Origin: Strigamia acuminata
Taxonomy: Eukaryota > Arthropoda > Chilopoda > Geophilomorpha > Linotaeniidae
Direction: 5' to 3'
Assembly (NCBI GenBank): GCA_949358305.1
Contig: OX442314.1
Span: 8,425,060 to 8,489,059 of the forward strand
DNA length: 64,000 nt
Under the pieces are notes generated by a model, which had not been told where the DNA came from, did no database searches, and worked only from the letters and a program-made list of their open reading frames with translations. Positions 22,216-33,104 of this stretch are shown one piece after another. The translations under genes and the position numbers were made by a program. The first letter of the stretch is position 1. Each line of letters starts with the position of its first letter.

Positions 22216-25200
22216 ATGATGGCAGATCAATTTGTAATTCCAGTTGAGAAGTTGAATGGCAGAAACTATGGTGCATGGAAATTTAGAGTGGCAATTCTAC
22301 TGAGATCCAAACACAAGTGGGATCCAACTGCAGCACCTGTGATGCCTATTAAATTGATAACTGAAGATGAGAAAACTTTCAATACCAGATTGGATGAATG
22401 GCAGGTTAAAGATGTGGAAGTGCTGAATACAATTTTATCCACAATAGATGCTACTCAAATGAAATATGTGATGAATGTTGTTACTGCAGCAGAAGCATGG
22501 GAGAAATTGCAAGTCCAGAACCAAGGTGTCTTAGCAGAATTAAAAGTTCAATTAAAAACTGACTTGGGAAGAATTCAGATGAAACCTAGAGAGACAATTC
22601 TGGAATACATTGGGCGTGCCACAGCAGTAGCTCAGGAACTCCAATCATTGGGAATAGTGACTGAAGAACCAGAACTTTGCTCACACATCTTGAAAGGATT
22701 AACTGCTGATTATATTAATGTTGTACGCAGCTGTGATGTACTGGGAGTGGCAGCAATGACAATTCAAGTTTTGCAACGTGCCTTATTGGCTGAGGAAGCA
22801 AGAAAGCCACAACAGACAACTCCAAAGCTGGAGAGTGCCAATTGGGTACGAGGTGCAACCTCCTATCAACGGGGCAGAGGTGGCAGACCAGCCAGAGGTC
22901 GAACCCAACTCAAATGTTGGAATTGTGGGATTCCAGGCCATAGACAAGTGGATTGTCGCCGCCCACCCCAGCAGAACCAAGACACTCAGCCATCTACATC
23001 TGTCAATCGTGGTTTTCCTCCCCGGTCAAGACCTTGGGTTCCCCGAGGACGAGTATCATCTGGACCGTCCACATCCAAGCGAGTGACAGATGTGGAAGAT
23101 CAAACACCACAGTTCGCTCTTGTTGCAACGGACAGTGACCCTGCTCATGTGGACAGGGAGAACGAACTTTTAATAGACCAAGAACAATTTGACCCTTACA
23201 TATGGTACCTGGATTCGGGTGCAACTTCACATATGAGTGGAGACAGGAGTTTATTCACAACATTAGATGACTCATTTGCCAAGATGGTTTCATTGGCTGA
23301 TGGCAGAGAGATTAAAGCATCAGGAACTGGTGTAATCATGCTAAATATTTGGTTTGGTGACCAAGCCAGAGTACTCAAGTTGGAAGACACCTATTATGTG
23401 CCTGAATTGAGTGGTAACCTGTTATCAATAAGCAGAATGACTAATTTGGGCTATAAAGTGGCATTTACAGCCCGTGGCTGTACAGTTTCTACAATTGACA
23501 ATGTACAAGTGTTCCAAGCTTCATCCCATCGGGGATTGTTCAGATTACAAGCAAGAAGCCCCAATGCACCCACAATGGAAGACAAAGCAGTAGTGATGGC
23601 TATTCAATCACAACCTCCATTGACGGGATCAGAGTTGTGGCACCGCAGGTTGGCACACATAAACAATCGTGCCTTAAAGGATTTAGTAAAGAAAAATATG
23701 GTGACAGGGATGACAATTGATAAAGTTCACAAATGGACATTGTGTGAGGAATGTGTGACAGCAAAGCACACCAGAAGCCCGTTTTTGCCTGCACCATCAA
23801 TTAGAGCCAGTGGGCCGCTACAGATGCTGCATGTAGACCTGTGTGGTCCCATGCCACACCCTTCAATTGGAAGATCAGAGTATATCTTCATGATTGTAGA
23901 TGACTATTCAAGGTGTTTGTTTCCTCGTTTTTTGGTCTCAAAGGCTGAGACTTCGCGTGTTTTTGAACAATTTATAGACACACATCAAAATAAGTTTGAA
24001 GCCAAAGTCAAGATGGTCCGCTCAGAAAACGGGACTGAATTTTTAAATCAACACTTTAGGGCAATTTTGGACACAAGGGGAATTCAACATCAAACTACCG
24101 TCATCTATAGTCCATCCCAAAATGGAGTCTCTGAAAGGGCAAATAGATCCCTCCTTGACAAGACAAGGACACTATTGAATGATTCCAAGTTGCCACACAA
24201 GTTTTGGGCTGAAGCTGCGGCATGTGCCGCATATGCAATGAATCGCTCACCAACACGTAGGTTTCCGGGCGAGACACCCTATGAAAGACTTACTGGAAGA
24301 AAACCAGATATATCTAATATGAGGATTTTTGGCACTATTGCTTACGCATGGGTTCCAAAGCAACATAGGAATAAGTTGGATTCTCGTGCTAAACCGGTCA
24401 TTTTCATGGGCTATCCCTTGTTGAAGCCGGGCTGGAAGTTTTATGACCAAGATACTAATAATATCATTGTGGCACGAGATGTTAAGTTCAATGAGTCCAG
24501 ATTGGGAATGGAATTATTATCAGGACAGAATGTAAAACCTGATCATGAACCAGAAATGGTGTACATACCTGAGGGAGATGTAAGCTCCCAACCCCCAGTT
24601 GTTTTTCAACAACCCACCAGACCGACACCGGGTCCAGAACGGAGATATCCTTCAAGGATACGACGTCAGGTCCAGCCTTATCAGGCAATTGATTGGCGAC
24701 AGCATCGCACACAACGTTGGGAGAACCAACGAGCACATGTGGTGAACACCAACCCACAGGTTGAAGTACCGATACATGAACCAAAGACATTTGCTGAGGC
24801 AGTGACATCTGACCAGGCGAGCCAATGGGTAAAGGCTATGGAAGAGGAAATAGCCTCCCACACCCAACAAAATACTTGGACTTTGGTTCCAAGACCACAG
24901 GATGCAAAAGTAATTGGCTCTCGCTGGGTATACAAGTTTAAGAAGAAATATAAAGCCCGTCTAGTTGTTCAAGGCTACAATGTCCACAAGGGCATTGACT
25001 ATTCAGAGTCTTTTTCCCCTGTGGCTCGATTGGCTACCATCAGAATTATCTTAGCCATTGCTGCAATGTTTGGCTTTATAGTCAAGCACTACGATGTCAA
25101 ATCAGCATACCTCCATGCGAAATTGAAGGAGGTAGTCTACATGGAGCAACCTCAAGGCTTTATTCAACCTGGACGAGAAAACGATGTTTGGCTCCTAAAT

Positions 25201-26301
25201 AAGGCAGTTTATGGTTTACCTCAGGCAGGCCGCACTTGGCATGAAGCCCTGAACAAGGTACTTGCACAAGCGGGATTTAAGAAGTTGGTAGTTGATCCAT
25301 GCGTTCATCTGTGGAAAAATGGTACCGACATTATAATAATGGGCACTTATGTCGACGATTTGATGCCGGCAACTAACGCCACACGAATGCTCGATCAGAT
25401 AATGGGGAAAGTGATGAAGCAAGTTAATCTGATCGACCTTGGAGAAGTCACAGAGATTTTGAGCATCAGGATTAGGCGACAGACCCACCCGTATGCACTT
25501 TTGTTGGACCAATCCAAGTATATATTTGAGGTCTTGCTTAAATTCAACATGATGAATGCAAAGACAAGTAGAGCACCCATGGACCCATCCCAGAAACTGG
25601 AGGACCCTAATTATCCGCTCGGATCACCATTAATTAACGAGCCCTATCGAGAATTAATTGGCTCTTTATCCTACTTGGCTCAAGCTACTCGACCAGATAT
25701 CGCTTATGCGGTATCCTATCTATCGCAGTAGTTGCAGAATCCGCATGACGCTCACTGGACAGCAGCAAAGAAGATCCTTCGCTATTTAAAAGGAACGGCT
25801 GATTTGTCATTAATTTATTCTCAGGGATTTGGATTATTGCGAGGATATGCCGATGCATCTTGGAACAGTGCCTCGGTTGATGCAAAGAGCTATGCAGGAT
25901 TTATCACCATGCTGGGAAATTCAACCATCACTTGGCAATCAAAGAAGCAAAAGCTAATTGCCTTATCAACATGTGAATCGGAATTTGTAGCAATGGTAGA
26001 GTTAGCGAAAGAACTGAAATGGATAACATCATTGCTGGAACAGCTTGAGATGACCAAATTAATTCAAAGACCGATTCAAATCTTTTCTGATAATCAAGCC
26101 GCCATCGCCCTCACTAAAAACCCCCAGTACCATGGGCGCACAAAACACTTTCACAGGAGAGTGTTATTTTTACGTGAGGATGTTCAAGATGGAACTTATG
26201 ATATCAACTATATGTCTACAGAAGAGATGCCTGCAGATATTATGACTAAGGCAACAGGTGGTTTGAAATTGATCACCACAAAGGATTTTATTAATTTGTG
26301 A
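22216..26301 (+). pseudogene. Copia Gag-Pol polyprotein, interrupted by one TAG
   Basis: Frame from tandem ATGs at 22216/22219 to TGA at 26299-26301. Gag (UBN2-like, LNGRNYGAWKF) is followed by a CCHC zinc knuckle at residues 234-247, protease DSGA at 333, GAG-pre-integrase (HRRLAHINN...CEEC), integrase core (LHVDLCG, DDYSR), RT with YVDDL near 1045, and RNase H (GYADASWNSA). Defects: in-frame TAG at 25729-25731 at the RT/RNase H junction; the second integrase catalytic Asp position reads GAA (Glu) at 24025-24027 in RSENGTEF; about ten residues are missing between KFKKK and YKARL in RT; and the usual FLGI of RT reads ILSI. It is therefore expected to be inactive alone. Confidence 0.92.
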
Positions 26302-26335
26302 CTATGTGATTCACCGTTACGATGAAGGGCGAGAA

Positions 26336-26459
26336 TGTTGGAACAATACTTTATAAAATCAACAATATATTTTGGTAACTATGTATGAAACGTGTGTTAT
26401 TAAAAATTCAAGATGAATGTATGAATATATGAAAGCTCCATTGCATATCTGACTCTTCA
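26336..26459 (+). repeat. Copia 3' LTR
   Basis: 124 bp, identical to the 5' LTR except CAACAATATA for CAACAATGTA. The purine-rich GATGAAGGGCGAGAA just before it is the probable polypurine tract. Confidence 0.93.
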
Positions 26460-26464
26460 ATATT

Positions 26465-26599
26465 GGTCCTTGAAACCCTTAATTTAATGTTGTGGACCGA
26501 TACACATACAGGAAACCATCCCCAAGCCATCCCAATAGTAAAATGGCTTGGGGATGGTTTCCTGTATGTGTATCGGTCCACAACATTAAATTAAAAGTT
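26465..26599. repeat. Central hairpin of the foldback element
   Basis: GGACCGATACACATACAGG...CCCCAAGCCAT and ATGGCTTGGGG...CCTGTATGTGTATCGGTCC flank the 12-base loop CCCAATAGTAAA. Only a CC/TT-type mismatch was noticed in the innermost 65 bases. Confidence 0.92.
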
Positions 26600-27555
26600 T
26601 CAAGGACCAATATACTTATAAAAAAGTGTTGGAGGATTGTTATGCTTCCATTTTGAGATGATAAACTGCCTTTGACATGGATATTTCAGCAGGAAAATGA
26701 TTCTAAACATAAAGTCAAGTCAATTGCTCAGTTTTCCTAACCCATCACATTTAGGTTTTGACTTTTCACATACAAAATTTTGGTTATCCAACAAAATATT
26801 GTAAAGTATTGTTCAAATAAACAATGATTTTCTGAAGAAACCGGTTTTTTGTGTGATTTTTTGGATGTGGTGCTAAGCTTTTTCTGCCGGCCCAACTCAC
26901 TTGAGGCAGTTAGCGTGGTGGCCCAATACACTTGTGCCAAGTAGCACAAATTCAACTGGCCATAACTTTTGGCCCATTTAAGTTAACATTTTATTTTATT
27001 TTTTAAAATAAAGCCCAATGTTTGTTCTACAAGTTGCATTTATTTATTTTGATTAAAAACTTTTTTTTGAGTTTGAAATTTACGATTTTCTTTTTTGCAA
27101 CATCAAAAAATACAAGCGGCCCAATACACATGGGTGCGGGTTGTAGTATGCCACTACGTATACCTATAAATATAATTATAAAGTAATTATAACCGAAACC
27201 GCAATTTAAAACTTTATGGTAATTAACTTGTTTAAACAGTCGCGGATATGTTTAAAAACTTCTATCTCAATGCGCACATCTAAATAATAATACAGGTTAG
27301 TTGGGGACATATTGCATGGCACAAAAATATTTGAAAACAAATTACCAAGAAATTTATTTATTTTTTACAATTACTTGTAGTTACTGGTAGTGTTCATATA
27401 TCAAACGTTTATAAAGTTTGCATAATTTTTCTCATCAAATTGGAATTGGATCCTCGATCTTCTTCACTTCTATAAAGTGAAACACATTATTCAAAAGTAA
27501 TTTACAAAAAAAAAGAATCTTCTCCTCAATATAACGAACATACATTAGAATATTA

Positions 27556-28100
27556 GTGAGTTTGCGGTTGCCAATTGTTCCTTATAATTATGAGTTACAA
27601 GCTCATAATTATAATTATAATTCCTTCTTGAAATAGGCATTTGCGGTACAATAAATATTTTATAAATTATACTTATAAATACCATGTGAACAGTACAAAT
27701 CTCTTGCATGTAATGGTAGAACAAATCCATATGCAAAAGAAAATGAAAATCTGTAGTTTTACTAATTTGACAGTTTTCAGACATGAAATTGTCTTCCAGT
27801 TCATTTATTTGCTTACCTGGAATGATTTTAGTTGTTTCTATCCTTCGATGGCAGAAAGAAATTGTGATTGAGGCTGATTGTTGAAACAGGTCAGGCAGCC
27901 ATTTTGAATTTTTATTAGCACCATCAGCGCCATTTGCAATAGTGGGAGGAGCTTAAAATAGTGTTAAGCGATCTGATTGGCTCCCTTATTTTACAAAATA
28001 GTGTAAAAATTGAGGAGTTACGTTATGTTATAAGTCCAATTTTATAATTATGAGCTTGTAACTCATAATTATAAGGAACAATTGGCAACCGCAAACTCAC
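27556..28100. mobile_element. 545-bp MITE, TIR GTGAGTTTGCGGTTGCC, TA site
   Basis: Left GTGAGTTTGCGGTTGCCAAT and right ATTGGCAACCGCAAACTCAC are exact inverted repeats, extended by TGTTCCTTATAATTATGAG and its complement. TA lies at both sides. Absent from the matching site in the first duplication unit (near 19675). No transposase ORF. Confidence 0.9.
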
Positions 28101-28144
28101 TAATGTTATTTACATCTTTGGGTTACAATGTTTAAAACAAAATA

Positions 28145-28150
28145 TTTATT
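28145..28150 (-). terminator. AATAAA poly(A) signal of peptide gene 5
   Basis: Minus-strand AATAAA 111 bases after the stop, collinear with gene 4. Confidence 0.55.
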
Positions 28151-28260
28151 TGGCAAAAATATATCGTTTCCAAAATAGAAGTTTGATTACAACGATGCAA
28201 TAATGCCTCAACTTTGAAAAGCACTTCTTTTCAATCAATTCCCCACGAACACTTCATTTC

Positions 28261-28586
28261 TTAGCAAGGGTTAAGACATGCGCACTGGCCAGAGCGACAG
28301 TAACCTATTGGAAAATCCTTTTCGGTGCACAAGGGGTTACATGTGAAGTTCCTATGACACGGGTGCAAGCCACCTACAGGAACAGGACGACCCCCTACCC
28401 AGCAATCGCGAGCTAATAAGTAATGGCGGTGATGATGTTGATGATGATGAACGTGCTTTGCTAATAAAAATTGGAAATCTTTTTTCAAAGACAAAATATT
28501 AAACCAAAACTATAATTTTCTTGTTCAGAATAAACCTTACCAAAGCAAAACACAAGGCAGAAAAGCAAGGTGATTAGATATTTCAT
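28261..28586 (-). CDS. Secreted CS-alpha-beta peptide, gene 5 (interrupted His-rich pro-segment)
   Basis: Exon 1 is 28586-28541 (signal MKYLITLLFCLVFCF, phase-1 donor GTAAGG). Exon 2 is 28460-28261 after TTTTTATTAG. The pro-segment is AKHVHHHQHHHRHYLLARDC: the His run is broken by a Gln and the dibasic RR of gene 4 is replaced. Eight cysteines have the same x14-x5-x3-x9-x4-x1-x3 spacing; TAA follows the final Cys. It is the direct duplicate of gene 4. Mature-region replacements (for example WVGG for GAGG) outnumber changes in the adjacent intron by eye, which would fit diversifying selection but needs a proper count. Confidence 0.88.
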
Positions 28587-28803
28587 TTTCAATGGATGCT
28601 CTTGTGGTGAAAGTATTTAACTACGTAATGAATAGCGGACTTTCTTTTTGGTACCGGTAAGGGTGTACACATACAAATTTATTAATGGCTTTATCTAAAT
28701 AGTCTCTAATTGTTTTCAATATTAATTGACTAAAAGTTCATTCAATAATGTATTATAAGCAATTTAATAATCGTACATAAGGATGCTATCAAGTTTATTT
28801 AAT

Positions 28804-29117
28804 GGCAGTGGCTACGTTCATGTCCGACATGAACGTATTATTTTCATGACGCGCTGTGATTGGCTGAGATCTATTCATGTCGGTTCGTTTCCTCAACGTA
28901 TTTTTCTCAAATTCAATGTTTTCGAGGTTCTAGCTTCTTTTTTTCTTACAAGGGGGGGCGTAGCCCCCCCTTGACCCCCCCAGACCTAACCTTATCTGTG
29001 TTTAGCAAAGTTGACAAAATGAGGATTTTCATCAATGTATTTCAATGTATCTCTCAACCAATCACAGCGCGTCATGAAAATAATACGTTCACGTCGGACA
29101 TGAACGTAGCCACTTCG
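28804..29117. mobile_element. 314-bp TIR element with 9-bp target duplication
   Basis: The TIRs pair over about 60 bases (GTGGCTACGTTCATGTCC / TCGGACATGAACGTAGCCAC; TCATGACGCGCTGTGATTGG and its complement). TTATTTAAT flanks it at 28795-28803 and 29118-29126; the first duplication unit has the sequence once. A 9-bp duplication with long TIRs suggests a Mutator-like (or 8-bp hAT) origin. The centre has GGGGGGGCGTAGCCCCCCC. Confidence 0.85.
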
Positions 29118-29210
29118 TTATTTAATATATAATATAAAGTCATTGTTAATTATTAGAATGGATATAATCAATGCAAGTATTTCAAGGCTCAAATCACAAA
29201 ATACTTAATA

Positions 29211-29742
29211 CAGTCAAACCTTGTTATATCAAATACTTAAAAATGGCTTGGTTGGTTGGTTGGTTGGCCATACAAGTCAACACCGAAAACCTGGGACACC
29301 AACTCAAAATCAAATTTACAAAATTTAATTCACAAAATAAAGTACAAAAAAATAAAAAATAAAATGAAAAAATTGTCATAGCCATAATGTTCAGCCAGGT
29401 ACTGGAAGAAAATATCTGGAAAGTAATTAAAATAAATTGTTTCATTGCTAAGTTATCTCCATTTTTGTATCTTTCAATGGATTCATAATACCTCGAATAA
29501 AGCAAACACAAATCATACGTAGGACACATTTTTGGTGTTGACTTATAGAACGTCATGTTAAAAAAATTTGAAAAACAAACTTTCGTTATAACGAATTTTA
29601 AGAAACCCGAAAAATCGGTTCGTTGTAACGAAAGTTCGTTATATCAAATTTTTTTTTAACATGATGTTTAGCCAACCAACCAAGTCATTTTTATGTACCA
29701 TATTCATTATATTGAAAAATTCGTTATAATGAGATTTGATTG
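29211..29742. mobile_element. pogo/Tigger-like MITE
   Basis: The left CAGTCAAACCTTGTTATATC and right ATTCGTTATAATGAGATTTG, with TA at 29209-29210 and 29743-29744, are imperfect inverted repeats. Internal GTTATAACGAATTTTAAG and GTTATATCAAATTTTT repeat the pattern. This TIR style (CAGTCRAACCTYGTTATA) is typical of pogo-derived elements. Related remnants are at 20441-20490, 56395-57060 and 62145-62293. Confidence 0.75.
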
Positions 29743-29770
29743 TATGCAGTTTCAAGTTACTTTTTACCTC

Positions 29771-30072
29771 TTAGCACTCAATATTACACGTGCACGCGCC
29801 ATTGACACAGCGAGCTGCTGGATAATTCGGGTGCTGTCGGAGGCATTTGGCTTGACACTGGGCATCAAGTAGGCCTACGCATCTGGTGATGCCGTATACA
29901 GGCATAGTCGCCGGCTGACAATTGGGGTCACCTTTTTTGTAGGCAGGAACTGCCGTCACTAGTAGGAATTGCAAATTTTTTCAAAGACAAAATATTAATA
30001 CAACACTGAAATTTCCTTGTCCTTACCAACACACAGAATAAGACAGAAGAACAAGGCAATTAGATATTTCAT
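29771..30072 (-). CDS. Secreted CS-alpha-beta peptide, gene 6 (divergent spacing)
   Basis: Exon 1 is 30072-30027 (signal MKYLIALFFCLILCV, phase-1 donor GTAAGG). Exon 2 is 29958-29771 after ATTCCTACTAG. Eight cysteines are spaced x12-x7-x3-x11-x4-x1-x3, so two loops are two residues longer than in genes 1 and 3-5 while the CxxxC and CxC pairs of the CS-alpha-beta motif are kept. TAA follows the last Cys. There is no His-rich segment; the mature N-terminus is probably near AVPAYKKGDPNC. The signal peptide, intron position and upstream flank tie it to the cluster. It is the first gene in transcription order. Confidence 0.86.
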
Positions 30073-30399
30073 TTTCAACGGATGCTCTTGTGATAGAAGA
30101 ATTTAACTACGAAATGATTGAATAGCAGATGGAAAACTTTCCTTTTACCATGGTAGCGACACCACCCTGTGTATATAGATATATTAATTATTTATTTATG
30201 GCCACATCTGAATTGTCTCTAATCAATTGTTTTTAACATTAATTAATGTATTTCAACATTCAATAATGTATTCTAAACAATTGAATTATCTTACATACGG
30301 ATGCTGTATATTTAATTTAATGTTACATTGTTACTTATTAGAATTGATATATTTAAATGCTTTCAAGGCTCAAGTCACTAAAAACTTATCAATGGAATA

Positions 30400-33100
30400 A
30401 TAAAACAAATCAAAAACAATAATACCATAAAGCTTCAAATTGCAGCCCAGGTGTTTACTTATTCGAACAGACAACAACGCTTTTGTTGTATTCGAACACA
30501 ACACTAATCTATTATATTCGGAAAAAGTCGAACAAATTCAACGAAAGAACTGAAATGGGTCTAAAGGTGGAAACAAAGAAACGGGTAAAATTCCAAAGCT
30601 CGCTAGGACAAGTTTAAAGAGGGAGTCATTTACAAGCTCACTTTTGGCTAACCAGCTTAACTGGCAAACTCAAGCTAACTAGGAAGCTAGCTAAAGAAAA
30701 TGGCTCCCAGAAATACCCGCTAAAATCTCCTCCAAGAATTTCCTCACGATTCTGATTAGCTGTTAAAGTCACATGACCAAAACACCAGCAAGCTTGAAGC
30801 TGGTAAATCAAACTCACAAGGGGAGCACATGTATAAGAAACTCACAGATTGTTGCAATATTAAACGTGAAGGATTGTTATATCATGCTGAATGAGATCCT
30901 AAAATAATTTCATTCCATAAACAGCCAACAATGTAAAGAATGAGCTTGTCACGTCGTATTCGACTCTTCAACAATAGTTTCGGAAATTTGTGAATTTCCA
31001 GGGATTGTAATAACCAGAAAACCTACAGTAGGTTCGCGGGCACCGCAACTCTTAAAACTTTGCCGGGGGGGGGGGGAGTAGCTAGGTTAAGACAGCGTCT
31101 ATTCGTGAAATCTGTATTTTTTGGGTACAGGGTATCAGCCTGGGCGCCGCGCAAAATGGCGAACGTTGATACTCGAATTAAGACCGAATATCGCTCTTCA
31201 TTAAGGGAAAATTTCGTCACTTGCTAGGCGTACTTACGAAGAGAATATTTCTTCTCCTGGATACGCGCAAACGTTGGGTGAACGCGCGCTCAGGTACTGA
31301 ACCGCAGACAACGTCGTCGAACTGTCGATAATGAAATAAACACACAATTGAGACGACATGCAATTCAAAATGTCTAGGCTGAAGAGGAAGTCACAGTCGT
31401 GGCATAAAAAGTATGACGAATTAAGACCGTCGAATACGCAGTTTCTCCAGTAAATGGTACGCAAAAATATGGGCCAATAATAAATATAGCGGTCAGATAG
31501 CCAACCATGAGAATTCGGGCTGCACAATGGCCATATGCACTAATGCGCAACATAAATTGCACTAAGAAATCTCCCAGTTGAGACAGGAGGTGTTGACTCG
31601 TCAAAGGCGAAAATTATTCTCTCTCTTTTTCAGTAATTTGGTAAAACAAGTCACCTCCGATCACATGTTCATGGCCAAGTCTATTTCCAAAAGGAAACTG
31701 GACAAAAACAGGTGGTCGGAGGGAAATATGCTAATTCAAAAGTGCGAATTTATCAATTTATGGCAAAATTCTCATGAAAGTCTGGATGGGGTGAGCATGA
31801 CCAGGCCCAAGTAAGGATAAATGATAAAAATAAAAGAAACAAAATGAAATAAAACAATAAATTTGGATTTAGGAGAAAATGAAGTAACGTAAAAGAATTA
31901 AAACAATTTCCTAACAAAATGGGGCAAAATCAGGGAGAAGGCGCAGAATGCACTTAAAATTTTAAAAATTTCTACTGTCTAAAGTCAGGACCGTGACAAG
32001 CTCAAAGTTTGCACTATTTTGTCTGTGTATACATCCAATCTGAGCAATCAGGCCTAGTGTATGAATACTGTAAACAACAGTTGCTAGGTAAAAAATAGTT
32101 CCAAGATCCAAGTTGAATTTTATCATTGATATTCAATGATGTCATTTCATCATTTGAGATTCAAGCAAGCTTTGGATTTTTACCACCCCCTTGTGTTTCC
32201 ACCTTAAGCGTTAAGAAATATCCGCTAACAGATGTCAAAAAGAAAAATATTTCCCTATAACCTAAAGAAATGATGGCATGTTTGCTTAAAAATTTACAGT
32301 AGTTACTACTAGTAATTATTAATGTTACACTTTCTATTGAAATACAACACACATTAAAACAACATCAACGACCCACTTGTCACTAGTTCTCAAATCTCAC
32401 ATTAAACTAGAAAGCGCCAAAAGCTATTTCTATTCAAATCCCATTGCCATAACATGCATAGAAGTAAGGAAATTCAATTTCTTCACTGCAATATCTGTTT
32501 TTCTCACGTTCCTTTCGATTTCCATTTCCACAAGTTAAAACAATTCCTGTATAGCGGTATCTATTTCCTTCACCTTTTGCCTTTCGTTTCTGTCTTTTCT
32601 TTTCTTTTCTTGCACGATCGCTCCGATTCGTTTAACACAGTCATTCCCTGCCAAGCTTCGATTTCTCTTTAAAGCTGTCGTAACATTTCCCATTAATGAA
32701 ATCTCATTACAGCGAAAGTGGGAGAAACCGTGAAATAACTTAGAACGACAAGTAATTAACTGGAGTGGGAGGTATGAATGTTTGATACTGTCATCTTTAA
32801 TAATAAAACATTAAATTCAATGCTGAACGTATTTTAAGTGTTTGGAACGATGACCGGAGTGACAAACGAAAATGGGTCATAAACTGTATCCAGACCGGAC
32901 TCACCGGTCAAGATTGGTTCGAAATTTTCGATCAATGTTCTCTTGTTGCGGATGGGTTTATTTTTAGAACTATTTTTCTATTGTGCATTTGTATCTTTGA
33001 TGGAATTGCTATGGACATTGGGAGTATGTAATCAATTTTGTAACAGTATAGGGATGGTCGGTTTCAGGTTTTAACTCCCTACTTTTCACTTGGACCTTTC
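30400..33100. other. Long stretch without recognised gene
   Basis: No domain-bearing frame or splice pattern is seen. There is a 12-13 base G run near 31065-31078. Around 31130-31660 the base composition is nearer to coding DNA, with ORFs on both strands (31374-31604 minus, 31578-31814 plus), none recognisable. It may hold exons too short or diverged to identify. Confidence 0.35.
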
Positions 33101-33104
33101 AATG

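Larger units (their letters stand above)
21879..26459 (+). mobile_element. Ty1/Copia LTR retrotransposon, nearly intact but defective
   Basis: Two 124-bp LTRs (TGTTGGAACA...GACTCTTCA) with one visible difference flank a 4.3-kb interior. The target duplication is ATATT (21874-21878 and 26460-26464). The order is gag, protease, integrase, RT, RNase H, as in Copia. One in-frame TAG and other lesions (see the polyprotein) make it probably non-autonomous. LTR near-identity indicates a recent insertion, later than the foldback element that it splits. Confidence 0.95.
21347..27140. mobile_element. Foldback (hairpin) element, interrupted by Copia
   Basis: The termini CCCGCACCCATGTGTATTGG and CCAATACACATGGGTGCGGG are exact inverted repeats, and the whole of 21347-21878 plus 26465-26530 is the inverted copy of 26543-27140. 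Removing the Copia element and one copy of its 5-bp target duplication leaves two arms of 598 bases around the 12-base loop 26531-26542, with few mismatches. The same 72-codon ORF therefore appears on opposite strands in the two arms; it is not a gene. TGGGCC recurs several times per arm. Absent from the first duplication unit (near 19270). Confidence 0.9.
27141..29263. repeat. Tandem duplication, second unit (right part)
   Basis: CGCCACTACGTATA-like sequence and everything to the pogo-like MITE parallels 19265-20490. The left part of this unit is 20493-20902; in between are the 423-bp MITE and the foldback/Copia complex. Two more MITEs (27556-28100, 28804-29117) are present only here. Confidence 0.85.

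Noticed and set aside
21532-26955. Identical 72-codon ORFs at 21532-21750 (+) and 26737-26955 (-)
   Set aside because: They are the two arms of the foldback palindrome, not duplicated genes.
29224-29556. 110-codon minus-strand ORF
   Set aside because: Lies entirely in the pogo-like MITE and shows no transposase motif.
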